Of a stretch of DNA of 64,000 nt, positions 35,001-43,510 are shown in pieces. The stretch is from Rhodanobacteraceae bacterium (GTDB lineage: Bacteria > Pseudomonadota > Gammaproteobacteria > Xanthomonadales > SZUA-5): positions 496,001 to 560,000 of the forward strand of contig JADJPR010000001.1 of assembly GCA_016713135.1 (NCBI GenBank), given 5' to 3'. A program made the position numbers and the translations under genes. Numbering within the stretch: position 1 is the stretch's first letter; the number at the start of each line of letters is the position of its first letter. Under the pieces are notes generated by a model. That model made no database searches and had not been told where the DNA came from. It saw only the letters and a program-made list of their open reading frames with translations.

Positions 35001-35743
35001 ACCGCCGCACCCTCGTCGCCAGCCTCTCCGCACTCCTCGCGGTGACCGCGCTGCTGGTGCTGGTTGTCGGCGCGTTCGTGGCGCACAACGGCGGCACCTT
35101 GCTGCCGCTGCGCTGGGTCGATGTCAGCGGACCGTTCGCGCGTGTCAGCGCCGAGCAGATCCGCGCCGCGGTAGGTCCGGCGGCGGCGCGCGGCTTCCTT
35201 GGCGTCGACCTCGCCGAAGTGCGCGCGGCGGCGCTGTCGCTGCCATGGGTGGCCGAGGCCGAGGTGCGCAAGGTGTGGCCGGACACGCTGGAGATCAGCG
35301 TGCGCGAGCGCGAGGTGCTCGGTCGGCTGGGCAGCGACCGTCTGGTCGATGTGAGCGGCAATGTGTTCCAGGCGCGCGGCGCCGGCGACACCCGCGGCCT
35401 GCCGCTGCTCGCGGCCGAACCGGCGCAGATGCCGCAGCTGGCGGAGTACTACCGCACCGCGCAGCGCGACATCGAGGCGCACGGCCGACAGATCGCCGAA
35501 GCCCATCTGTCCCCGCGCGGCGCGCTGGAACTGCGCCTGGCCGACGGCCTTGCGGTGCAGCTCGGCAGCCGCGACCAGCTACCGCGCTGGCGCCGCTTCA
35601 TCGCCAGCCTGCCGCGGCTGGCGACGCTGGACCCGCGGCCGATCGCCGCGGTCGACCTGCGCTACACGCATGGCTACGCCGTGCGCTACCAGGACCCGGA
35701 ATCTCCGGCCGATCCCTCCATCGAATCGAGCAACGGCACGTGA
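34997..35743 (+). CDS. ftsQ: Cell division protein FtsQ
   Basis: A 248-aa bitopic protein of the FtsQLB complex. The membrane helix is near residues 8-30 (ASLSALLAVTALLVLVVGAF), the POTRA domain follows (LRWVDVSGPFARVSAEQIRA to SLPWVAEAEVRKVWPDTLEI), then the beta domain with FQARG and DLRYTHGYAVRYQD. The start at 34997 has GAGGT five bases before it. The stop overlaps the ftsA GTG start. Confidence 0.94.
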   Translation: MNRRTLVASLSALLAVTALLVLVVGAFVAHNGGTLLPLRWVDVSGPFARVSAEQIRAAVGPAAARGFLGVDLAEVRAAALSLPWVAEAEVRKVWPDTLEISVREREVLGRLGSDRLVDVSGNVFQARGAGDTRGLPLLAAEPAQMPQLAEYYRTAQRDIEAHGRQIAEAHLSPRGALELRLADGLAVQLGSRDQLPRWRRFIASLPRLATLDPRPIAAVDLRYTHGYAVRYQDPESPADPSIESSNGT

Positions 35744-36969
35744 CGCGCAAATCCGACAAGACCCTGATCGTCGGCCTCGACATCGGCACCTCCAAGGTGG
35801 TGGCGATGGTCGGAGAGTACGCGCCGGGCGAGCCGGTCGAGATCATCGGCATGGGCAGCCAGCCCAGCCGTGGCATCAAGCGCGGCGTGGTGGTGGACAT
35901 CGAGTCCACCGTGCAGTCGATCCAGCGCGCGGTGGAGGAGGCCGAGCAGATGAGTGGCTGCGAGATCCGCTCGGTCTATGCAGGCATCAGCGGCAGCCAC
36001 GTCAAGAGCCTGAACTCGCACGGCATCGTCGCCATCCGCGACAAGGAAGTGACCGATTTCGACGTCGACCGGGTGCTCGACGCGGCGCGCGCGATGCCGA
36101 TCCCGGCCGACCAGAAGATCCTGCACGTGCTGCCGCAGGAGTACGTGATCGATGAGCAGGAAGGTATCCGCTACCCGATCGGCATGAGCGGCGTGCGCCT
36201 CGAAGCGCGCGTGCACCTGGTGACCGCGGCCGCCAGCGCGGCGCAGAACATCACCAAGTGCATCGCCCGCTGCGGCCTGGAAGTGGACGACCTGATCCTG
36301 CAGCCGCTGGCGGCGAGCCACGCGGTGCTCACCGACGATGAGCGCGAGCTCGGCGTGGCGCTGATCGACATCGGCGCCGGCACCACCGACATCGTGGTGT
36401 TCGCCCAGGGCGCGATCCGCCACACCGCGGTGCTGCCGATTGCCGGCGACCAGGTGACCAACGACATCGCGGTGGCGCTGCGCACGCCGACCCAGCACGC
36501 CGAGGAGATCAAGCTCAAGTACGCCTGCGCGCTGGCGCACCTGGCGACCGCCGAGGAGAGCATCCAGGTGCCGAGCGTGGGTGACCGCGCGCCGCGCCGG
36601 CTGGCGCGCCAGACCCTGGCCGAGGTGGTCCAGCCGCGCTACGAGGAGTTGTTCTCGCTGGCGCAGGCGGAGCTGCGGCGCAGCGGTTACGAGGACTTGA
36701 TCGCCGCGGGCATCGTGCTCACCGGCGGCGCCTCGCGGATGGACGGCGCGGTCGAACTGGCCGAGGAGATCTTCCACATGCCGGTGCGCCTGGGGCTGCC
36801 GCAGCACGTCAGCGGTCTGGCCGACATCGTCGGCAACCCGATCCATGCGGCTGGCGTGGGCCTGCTGATCTACGGCTCGCAGGTGCGCCCGCGCGCCAGC
36901 GCGCGCCCGGCGGGCGGCGCGCGCAGCCTGCTGCAGCGGATCAAGGCCTTCGTCAGCGGGGAGTTCTGA
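35740..36969 (+). CDS. ftsA: Cell division protein FtsA
   Basis: A 409-aa actin-like protein tethering FtsZ to the membrane. Nucleotide-binding motifs LIVGLDIGTSKVVAMVGE, LIDIGAGTTDIVVF and GIVLTGGASRMDG; the subdomain 1C lies between about 85 and 165. The C-terminal amphipathic membrane-targeting helix is LLQRIKAFVSGEF. The GTG start overlaps the ftsQ stop (GTGA). A 168-base gap follows before ftsZ; it holds a small GGCTCC-CGAA-GGAGCC hairpin at 37005-37020. Confidence 0.96.
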   Translation: MTRKSDKTLIVGLDIGTSKVVAMVGEYAPGEPVEIIGMGSQPSRGIKRGVVVDIESTVQSIQRAVEEAEQMSGCEIRSVYAGISGSHVKSLNSHGIVAIRDKEVTDFDVDRVLDAARAMPIPADQKILHVLPQEYVIDEQEGIRYPIGMSGVRLEARVHLVTAAASAAQNITKCIARCGLEVDDLILQPLAASHAVLTDDERELGVALIDIGAGTTDIVVFAQGAIRHTAVLPIAGDQVTNDIAVALRTPTQHAEEIKLKYACALAHLATAEESIQVPSVGDRAPRRLARQTLAEVVQPRYEELFSLAQAELRRSGYEDLIAAGIVLTGGASRMDGAVELAEEIFHMPVRLGLPQHVSGLADIVGNPIHAAGVGLLIYGSQVRPRASARPAGGARSLLQRIKAFVSGEF

Positions 36970-37137
36970 TGCAGGTGGGTTGAACGGGATTTCGCGTCAC
37001 GCAGGGCTCCCGAAGGAGCCATGCGGGGCGCAGTGGGAGCGACGGGGCAGGGGTTCCCGTCGGGGGAGACCGGAAAGCGCAGGGACGCGTGGACCGGACA
37101 CAAAAACTGGCTGGCACACATTGCGAGGGTCAAGAAC

Positions 37138-38340
37138 ATGTTCCAACTGATGGAGAGTGCGACACCGAATGCCGTGATCAAGGTCATCGGCGTGGGCGGC
37201 GGTGGCGGCAACGCGATCAACCACATGCTCGGCGGCAACATCGAGGGCGTGGAATTCGTCTGCGCCAACACCGATGCGCAGGCGCTCAAGCGCGCCGACG
37301 GCATCACCCTGCTGCAGCTCGGCACCAACGTGACCAAGGGCCTCGGCGCCGGCGCCAACCCGGAAGTCGGCCGCCAGGCGGCGATCGAGGACCGCGAGCG
37401 CATCAGCGAGGCGCTGCGTGGCGCCGACATGGTGTTCATCACCGCCGGCATGGGCGGTGGTACCGGCACCGGCGCCGCGCCGGTGATCGCGCAGATCGCC
37501 AAGGACCTCGACATCCTGACCGTCGCGGTGGTCACCAAGCCCTTCCCCTTCGAGGGCAAGCGGCGCATGGCGGTGGCGCAGAAGGGCATCGAGGAACTGG
37601 CCCAGCACGTCGATTCGCTGATCACCATCCCGAACGAGAAGCTGCTGACCGTGCTCGGCCGCGAAGTGTCGCTGCTGAACGCTTTCCGCGAGGCCAATGA
37701 CGTGCTGCTCGGTGCGGTGCAGGGCATCGCCGACCTGATCACCCGCCCGGGCCTGATCAACGTCGACTTCGCCGACGTGCGCACGGTCATGTCCGAGATG
37801 GGCCTGGCGATGATGGGCACCGGCAAGGCGCGCGGCGACGACCGTGCAGTGGCCGCCACCGAGGCAGCGATCGGCAATCCGCTGCTGGAAGACATCAACC
37901 TGAAGGGTGCCTGCGGCATCCTGGTGAACATCACCGCCGGTGCCAACCTGACCATGCGCGAGTACCACGAGGTCGGCCAGACGGTCGCCGAGTTCGCCGC
38001 GGACGATGCCAACATCAAGATCGGCACCGTGCTCGACATGGACCTGGAAGACGAGATTCGCGTGACCGTGGTCGCCACCGGACTCAACCGCGCTGCGCAG
38101 CGCAATCCGGTGGACGTCTATGCCGCCGCGCCGGCGCGCGGGAACTTCCGCGTGGTGCGCCCGGAGCTGGACGTTGCCCCGGCGCCGGCGCCGGTGGCCC
38201 ACCCGCAGCCGACCCAGCGCCCGCAGCAGGTGCGCAGCTTCCGTGGCGCGCCCGCCGCTGCCGCTGCGCCCGCCGCGGCCCAGGAAAACGAGTACGACTA
38301 CCTCGACATTCCGGCCTTCCTGCGTCGCCAGGCCGACTGA
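37138..38340 (+). CDS. ftsZ: Cell division protein FtsZ
   Basis: A 400-aa tubulin homologue forming the Z ring. It has IKVIGVGGGGGNAINHM, the tubulin signature MGGGTGTGAAPVIA, the T7 loop NVDFADVRTVMS, an Ala/Pro/Gln-rich linker, and the C-terminal peptide DYLDIPAFLRRQAD that binds FtsA and ZipA. An in-frame ATG lies 39 codons upstream, but the canonical protein begins at MFQLMESATPNAVIKV, with GAGG upstream. Confidence 0.97.
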   Translation: MFQLMESATPNAVIKVIGVGGGGGNAINHMLGGNIEGVEFVCANTDAQALKRADGITLLQLGTNVTKGLGAGANPEVGRQAAIEDRERISEALRGADMVFITAGMGGGTGTGAAPVIAQIAKDLDILTVAVVTKPFPFEGKRRMAVAQKGIEELAQHVDSLITIPNEKLLTVLGREVSLLNAFREANDVLLGAVQGIADLITRPGLINVDFADVRTVMSEMGLAMMGTGKARGDDRAVAATEAAIGNPLLEDINLKGACGILVNITAGANLTMREYHEVGQTVAEFAADDANIKIGTVLDMDLEDEIRVTVVATGLNRAAQRNPVDVYAAAPARGNFRVVRPELDVAPAPAPVAHPQPTQRPQQVRSFRGAPAAAAAPAAAQENEYDYLDIPAFLRRQAD

Positions 38341-38367
38341 TCGAGTCGAGTGTTGTGCTGTGCCAGC

Positions 38368-38398
38368 GCCCCCGGGGACCAGGATGGCCCCCGGGGGT
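38368..38398. terminator. Strong GC hairpin after ftsZ
   Basis: GCCCCCGGGG at 38368-38377 can pair with CCCCGGGGGT at 38389-38398 (the end pair is G-U) around an 11-base loop, 27 bases after the ftsZ stop. There is no T-run, so it is not a classical intrinsic terminator; it could pause polymerase or protect the ftsZ mRNA 3' end. Confidence 0.45.
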
Positions 38399-38413
38399 GG
38401 CGGAGTGCGTTCG

Positions 38414-38506
38414 GGTGGGTTGTGGGTTCTGAGTTGTGAGTTGTGGGCAGCTCGGGCACCCGGGCTGTGCGCTTCTCCCACAACCCAGAACCCACAACCC
38501 GGAACC
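38414..38506. repeat. Inverted repeat, family D (GGGTTGTG-type arms), between ftsZ and lpxC
   Basis: The left arm at 38414-38450 is made of GGGTTGTGGGTTCTGAGTTG-like units. The right arm at 38477-38506 is the complement (CCCACAACCCAGAACCCACA, then ACCC). The loop is about 26 bases. It has the same architecture as the other element families but an unrelated unit sequence. Confidence 0.85.
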
Positions 38507-38558
38507 CTCCGTGTGGTCTGAACGCAACAAGGTGTTGCGCGCAGCGCCACGGGTGTCT

Positions 38559-38586
38559 TTGCTGCGCCACGACCGTGTGTTAGAGT
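38559..38586 (+). promoter_or_regulatory. Putative lpxC promoter
   Basis: TTGCTG (38559-38564) and TAGAGT (38581-38586) with a 16-base spacer, 42 bases before the lpxC ATG. The -10 hexamer is identical to that of the mraZ promoter. lpxC would thus have its own promoter, separate from the dcw read-through. Confidence 0.55.
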
Positions 38587-38627
38587 CCGCCGGCCGTACC
38601 GCCCGTCAGCAGCAGAGACCACACACG

Positions 38628-39539
38628 ATGATTCGTCAGCGCACGTTGAAGAACGTCATCCGCGCAACGGGCGTAGGCATTCATTCCGGCCAGAAGGTTT
38701 ACATGACGCTGCGTCCCGCGGCGGTCAATACCGGCATCGTGTTCCGCCGTACCGATCTCTCCGAGCCCGTGTGCCTGCATGCGCGTGCCGAGAATGTCGG
38801 CGACACCAGCCTGTCCACCGCGCTGGTCAAGGATGGCGCCCGCGTCGCCACCATCGAGCACTTGCTCTCCGCTTTCGCCGGCCTCGGTATCGACAATGCC
38901 TATGTCGATGTGTCGGCCTCCGAAGTGCCGATCATGGACGGCAGCGCCGGTCCCTTCGTGTTCCTGCTGCAGAGCGCGGGCATCGAAGAGCAGAACGCGC
39001 ACAAGCGCTTCATCCGCATCAAGAAGGAAGTCGTCGTCCGCGATGGCGACAAATGGGCCCGCTTCGAGCCCTTCGACGGCTTCAAGGTCGGTTTCTCGAT
39101 CGAGTTCGACCACCCCGCCTTCAGCCAGCGCACCTGCAAGGCCGAGATCGATTTCTCGACCACTTCCTTCGTCAAGGAAGTCAGCCGCGCCCGCACCTTC
39201 GGCTTCATGCGCGACCTCGAGATGTTGCGCGAACGCAATCTGGTGCTCGGCGGCTCGATGGACAATGCCATCGTGCTGGACGACTACCGCGTCCTGAACG
39301 AGGACGGCCTGCGCTACGAAGACGAGTTCGTGAAACACAAGATCCTGGATGCGATCGGCGATCTGTACCTGCTGGGACACAGCCTCATCGGCGCGTTCTA
39401 CGGGCACAAATCCGGTCACTTCCTCAACAACAGACTCTTGCGTGCCCTGGTGGCCGACGAGAGCGCCTGGGAAGAAGTCATATTCGACCGCCCGGAAGAA
39501 GTACCGATCTCCTACGCCCACCCCGCGCAGGCGGTGTGA
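38628..39539 (+). CDS. lpxC: UDP-3-O-acyl-N-acetylglucosamine deacetylase
   Basis: A 303-aa zinc hydrolase, the committed step of lipid A synthesis. Motifs: RATGVGIHSGQKV, VATIEHLLSAFAGLGIDNAY (His zinc ligand), IMDGSAGPF, SRARTFGFM and FVKHKILDAIGDLYLLGHSL (zinc and catalytic His/Asp). Length equals E. coli LpxC (305 aa) within two residues. It shows the organism makes lipopolysaccharide. A convergent gene follows after 196 bases. Confidence 0.97.
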   Translation: MIRQRTLKNVIRATGVGIHSGQKVYMTLRPAAVNTGIVFRRTDLSEPVCLHARAENVGDTSLSTALVKDGARVATIEHLLSAFAGLGIDNAYVDVSASEVPIMDGSAGPFVFLLQSAGIEEQNAHKRFIRIKKEVVVRDGDKWARFEPFDGFKVGFSIEFDHPAFSQRTCKAEIDFSTTSFVKEVSRARTFGFMRDLEMLRERNLVLGGSMDNAIVLDDYRVLNEDGLRYEDEFVKHKILDAIGDLYLLGHSLIGAFYGHKSGHFLNNRLLRALVADESAWEEVIFDRPEEVPISYAHPAQAV

Positions 39540-39735
39540 GCAGGAGGCACCGGCCACGCCCCGGCCGGTATCAAGAAGAACAAAGCGTCAACTCAAGAAG
39601 AACAAGGCAAGACAGGGAAGTGAAATCGGCAGGATGCTGATTCGGCCAACAGGCCACGACGACAACCGGTGTTGAGCCGGTTGGTCCGCGAAAGGCAGCC
39701 AGTACGGGGCCGGACGCTGACAGGGTCGTACGTGC

Positions 39736-40053
39736 TTACGCGAACGGGGAATTCGCGTCTGGGCGGGCGACCTTCACGGTGAGTCGCAGTTCACTCACAC
39801 CGAGGGCCAAACTGGCCTCGTGGAGGAGTTGTCGGCTCGAAAGGCGCAGTTTGGACGCCCAATCGGGCGTACGCGCCAGGAACACGAGGTTGCCGTCGCG
39901 GACGTTTGCGAGGCGGCACTCGGCGGCAAGTCGCGGTGGCAGGCAGGCGCGCAGGCGCTGGTCCAGATCCGCGATACGACGCGCTTGCTGTACCAGCGCG
40001 ACGAGGCCGGGCAAGTCCTGGAGCGTTTCACCAAGGGCGGGGTAGCGGGGCAT
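39736..40053 (-). CDS. dciA: DciA-type DnaB helicase-loader protein (DUF721)
   Basis: A 105-aa DUF721 protein: LQDLPGLVALVQQARRIADL, a short linker, CRLANVRDGNLVFLARTPDW, ASKLRLSSRQLL and SELRLTVKVARPD. DUF721/DciA proteins load the replicative helicase DnaB in bacteria without DnaC/DnaI. A dciA-like gene next to lpxC is common in non-enteric gammaproteobacteria. The start at 40053 has AAGGAT just upstream. It is divergent from the M23 peptidase gene, with 48 bases between the starts. Confidence 0.82.
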   Translation of the reverse strand: MPRYPALGETLQDLPGLVALVQQARRIADLDQRLRACLPPRLAAECRLANVRDGNLVFLARTPDWASKLRLSSRQLLHEASLALGVSELRLTVKVARPDANSPFA

Positions 40054-40101
40054 CGCGATCCTTGTCCAGCGCACCGGCGAAGGCGAACTTGGGTACGAGT
40101 C

Positions 40102-41037
40102 ATGAACATCATACTGATTGGCGGTCCGCGCACTGGCACGCGCAGTTTCAACCTCGGCAGCCCGCGCACGCGCGCATGGCTGGCGAGCGCGGCGGTGCTG
40201 CTGTTGACCGCGGTGGTGGGCGTCGGGTTCCTCGCGGGGCGGGGATTCGGCAAGGTGGAAGGCCTGAGCGCCAGCGATGTGGAAACGCTGCGCCAGCAAC
40301 TGATCGCACAGCAGTCGCAGCTGGACGAGACCGAGGAGCGCAGCAAGCGCGATCTCGATTCGCTGGCGATCCAGCTGGGCGAACTGCAGGCACAGGCGGC
40401 ACGCCTGAATGCCCTCGGCCAGCGCCTCACGCGCATGGGCAAGCTCGATGACGGCGAGTTCAACTTCTCCAAGTCGCCGAGCATCGGTGGTCCGGAGACG
40501 CACTCGACCATCGACGACCAGATCTTCGCTCCTCAAGTCTCCGAGTCGCTCGATCGTCTGCGCGCGCAGTTCAGCGCGCAGGCCGAGCAGCTCGGCGTGC
40601 TGGAGAACCTGCTGGTGGACCGCGACCTCGAAGCCGAGTTCATGCCATCGGGCATGCCGGTGCGCTCGGGCTTCATGGCCTCCAATTTCGGCTACCGTAT
40701 CGACCCCTTCAACGGCTCGCGCGCCTTCCACGCCGGCGTCGATTTCGACGGCAACAAGGGCACCGACATCCTGACCGTCGCCAGCGGCGTGGTCATCTTC
40801 GCCGGCCGCCACCCGAGCTACGGCAACATGATCGACATCGATCACGGCAACGGCTACGTCACCCGCTACGCACACAACGACAAGAACCTGGTCAAGGTCG
40901 GCGACGTGGTCACCTCCGGCCAGCTGGTCGCGAAGATGGGCTCCACCGGCCGCGCCACCGGTTCGCACCTGCACTTCGAAGTGTGGTTCGAGGGCAAGGC
41001 GATCAACCCGAAGAAGTTCGTCAGCGTCATCCGCTGA
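40102..41037 (+). CDS. M23/LytM-family murein endopeptidase, membrane anchored
   Basis: A 311-aa envelope protein with an N-terminal membrane helix (residues about 27-46, WLASAAVLLLTAVVGVGFLA), a coiled-coil of about residues 55-115, and a C-terminal M23 domain. The zinc and catalytic residues are intact: FHAGVDFDG (His and Asp), RYAHND and SHLHFEV (HxH). It is predicted to cleave peptidoglycan cross-links in the periplasm. Its place after lpxC and dciA, in the interval leading to secA, is seen in many relatives. A perfect 12-bp stem hairpin follows its stop. Confidence 0.9.
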   Translation: MNIILIGGPRTGTRSFNLGSPRTRAWLASAAVLLLTAVVGVGFLAGRGFGKVEGLSASDVETLRQQLIAQQSQLDETEERSKRDLDSLAIQLGELQAQAARLNALGQRLTRMGKLDDGEFNFSKSPSIGGPETHSTIDDQIFAPQVSESLDRLRAQFSAQAEQLGVLENLLVDRDLEAEFMPSGMPVRSGFMASNFGYRIDPFNGSRAFHAGVDFDGNKGTDILTVASGVVIFAGRHPSYGNMIDIDHGNGYVTRYAHNDKNLVKVGDVVTSGQLVAKMGSTGRATGSHLHFEVWFEGKAINPKKFVSVIR

Positions 41038-41063
41038 GCTTCGCTCCAACTCGCGCAACGCCT

Positions 41064-41092
41064 GATCGCCGCCGGAGACCCCGGCGGCGATC
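41064..41092 (+). terminator. Perfect 12-bp stem hairpin after the M23 peptidase gene
   Basis: GATCGCCGCCGG (41064-41075) and CCGGCGGCGATC (41081-41092) form a perfect stem with the loop AGACC, 26 bases after the stop. It is followed by TGCGTT and not a long T-run, so it is a plausible but not textbook intrinsic terminator. Confidence 0.55.
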
Positions 41093-41250
41093 TGCGTTCC
41101 GGGCTTGCTGTGTACGATGGGACGAGAGCCCCGGTCACCGCCGATCGTCCACCTGCAGGATGAGTTCTGGTCCATCCGTTGGGCGATGGCGCGGCACCGG
41201 GTGCTGGCTACACTCCCCCGCTTTTACGCGCGGCCATCGGAGTCCATCGC

Positions 41251-43182
41251 ATGATCCTGTTTGCCCGGCGCAGCCCTCTGGCTGCCACCCTCGCGCTCAT
41301 CCTCGCCCAGCCGGTGGCCGCGCTCGCCAGCGATGTGGCCGCGGAGTCAGGAACCGCCGAGGCGGGGGCCGAATCGCAGAAGGCGTGGCTCAGCGGACCG
41401 GTCGAGGTCAAGGCCAAGGGCACCGCCGCGGATCTTCCGTCGGCGCTCGCCACCGACGTCATCACCTGGCAGGAGGCAGTCGCATCGCCGATCGACCTCC
41501 AGGACCTGATCACGCGCCTGCCGGGCGTCGGCGCCACCGGACAGAACGGCATCTTCGAGACCTTTTCCATCCGCGGCAGCGGCGGCAACGGCATCCTCGT
41601 GGTGGTCGGCGGCATGCCGATCACCGCGCAGCGCCGCGCGGGCGTGCCGGTGGCCTTCGTCGAGCCCTCCCTGCTCGGCGAGATCAACCTGACGCGCGGT
41701 CCCGCCACGGTCCACTTCGGCCCCGGCGCACTGGGCGGCGCGATCTCCATCGAGCCGCGCTGGTTCGATGGCGCGATGGTCTCGGCGGGTTACGCCGATT
41801 CCGGGGAAGAAGCCTCGTTGACCGGCGGCTTCGGCAACGAGCACTTCTCGGTCGGCGTTGCGCGGCACACCTCGGACGACAACCAGTCGGCGAACGGGAC
41901 CCCGCTCAACAACAGTTTCGAGCGCGACAGCGCCAGCCTGCAGTACCGCGCGCAGATCGGCGACTATGCCTTCGACGCGCTGCTGCTGCCCTCGCGCACG
42001 GACGACATCGGCAAGTCCAACAACCGCTACCCGACGCGGGACACCACCTACCCCGAGGACGATCACACCCTGGCCCGCCTGCGCCTGCGCCACGACAACG
42101 GATTCGAGGTCAGCGTGCACGGACACGACCAGTCGCTGCTGACCTACAACCAGCGGCCGGGGTCGCCCGACACCTACGCCTACGTCGAGAGCATGGACAT
42201 CGGCGCGACGCTGCAGCAGACCTTCGGATCGGGCGAATTCAGCCACAACGTCGGCGTCGAGTTCCTCGGGCGCCGCGACGTCAACGGCTTCGACGCACGC
42301 AGCACCTTGGCAAACCGCAGCTACAGCCTGCGCGAAGGCGTTGAGGACTCCTGGTCGGTGTTCGGCCTCAGCGACTGGCGCATCGGCGAGCAGTTCGCGC
42401 TCGAGGCTGGCGCGCGTTTCAGCCACATCGAGCAGGAGCAGCGCGGAGCGTCGGCCCACGATTCCGACAGCGCATTCACGCTCGGCGCCAACTGGACCCC
42501 GGACGACACCAGCCGCTGGACCCTGAACCTGTCATCCGGCTACCGCTTCGCCACCCTCGAGGAGCGCTATTTCACCGGTGTCACCCCACAGGGCAACATC
42601 GTCGGCTCCCCGGATCTTTCGTCCGAGCGTTCGCTGGGCGTGGACCTGGGCTATGCATGGCGTTCGGGCAACTGGGGCACGGAAGTGCACCTCTGGCGCA
42701 CGCGTGTCGATGACCTGATCCAGCTCTTCGCCATCCAGCCGGGCGTGAACGGTTACTCCAACGTCGCCGATGCACGCCTGCATGGCGTCGAAGGCGTACT
42801 CGGCTGGACCCCGACCACCGAGCTGACCCTGACCGCCAGCATGACCGTGGTGCGCAGCAAGGACGAGACCACCGGCGATCCGCTGTATGGATCGCCGCCG
42901 CTGACCGGTTCTCTCGAAGCCCGCTATGACATCGGCGACTTCACCATCGGCGCCTACTGGAGCCACCGCTGGAAAATGGACCGCCCCGGCTTCGAGGAAG
43001 TCGAACGCGACGCCGTGGACGTGGTCGATCTCGACCTCACCTGGCACGCGAGCCCGCAGTGGAGCGCCCAGTTGTACCTGCGCAACGCCCTCGACGAAGA
43101 CTACTTCGCCACCGCCGACGTCCTCTCGGCCCTCGCCCCCGAACGCTCCGTGGGCGTCAACCTGACGTGGAACCTGCATTGA
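41251..43182 (+). CDS. TonB-dependent outer-membrane receptor
   Basis: A 643-aa receptor with a signal peptide (MILFARRSPLAATLALILAQ, ending PVAALAS) and a plug domain (PIDLQDLITRLPGVGATGQN to PATVHFGPGALGGAISIEPR). A beta-barrel follows, with alternating strands rich in aromatic and acidic residues and a typical receptor segment, LSSGYRFATLEERYFTG. It imports an iron chelate, vitamin or other nutrient using TonB energy; the substrate is not evident. The protein ends NLTWNLH and lacks the usual terminal aromatic. The start at 41251 has GGAG upstream. Confidence 0.9.
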   Translation: MILFARRSPLAATLALILAQPVAALASDVAAESGTAEAGAESQKAWLSGPVEVKAKGTAADLPSALATDVITWQEAVASPIDLQDLITRLPGVGATGQNGIFETFSIRGSGGNGILVVVGGMPITAQRRAGVPVAFVEPSLLGEINLTRGPATVHFGPGALGGAISIEPRWFDGAMVSAGYADSGEEASLTGGFGNEHFSVGVARHTSDDNQSANGTPLNNSFERDSASLQYRAQIGDYAFDALLLPSRTDDIGKSNNRYPTRDTTYPEDDHTLARLRLRHDNGFEVSVHGHDQSLLTYNQRPGSPDTYAYVESMDIGATLQQTFGSGEFSHNVGVEFLGRRDVNGFDARSTLANRSYSLREGVEDSWSVFGLSDWRIGEQFALEAGARFSHIEQEQRGASAHDSDSAFTLGANWTPDDTSRWTLNLSSGYRFATLEERYFTGVTPQGNIVGSPDLSSERSLGVDLGYAWRSGNWGTEVHLWRTRVDDLIQLFAIQPGVNGYSNVADARLHGVEGVLGWTPTTELTLTASMTVVRSKDETTGDPLYGSPPLTGSLEARYDIGDFTIGAYWSHRWKMDRPGFEEVERDAVDVVDLDLTWHASPQWSAQLYLRNALDEDYFATADVLSALAPERSVGVNLTWNLH

Positions 43183-43272
43183 CGGCGCTTGGTGTACACC
43201 AGAAGCAGCACGCCGATCATCGGGCTGGCCTCTCGCCTTGCGCGGCTTGAAGTGATCTGACACCAGAAGCGG

Positions 43273-43433
43273 GACGCAGAGGACGCAGAGGAGAAGCAGA
43301 GAGAACGCAGAGATCATCTGGTTTGGACTCGCGCGGTGCACGCCGTGTCGTGATCGGACGCGGAGAGCAGGACCATCGCTCTTCTCCGTGTTCTCTCTGC
43401 TTCTCCTCTGCGTTCTCTGCGTCCAGAGCTCTT
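43273..43433. repeat. Inverted repeat, family C (GACGCAGAG arms)
   Basis: The left arm at 43273-43312 is built of GACGCAGAG/GAGAAGCAGAG units. The right arm at about 43392-43433 is the reverse complement. The loop is about 80 bases. It occupies half of the 328-base gap between the TonB receptor and the S46 peptidase and begins 90 bases after the receptor stop; AGAAGCG lies just before it. I see no gene in the rest of the gap. Confidence 0.88.
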
Positions 43434-43510
43434 TCCCCGACCCTCACCAATCTCATTCTGGGCCCCGTGGGCTTCCGCCAGCACCGATGGCGCGGACCTA
43501 TACTGGGGCG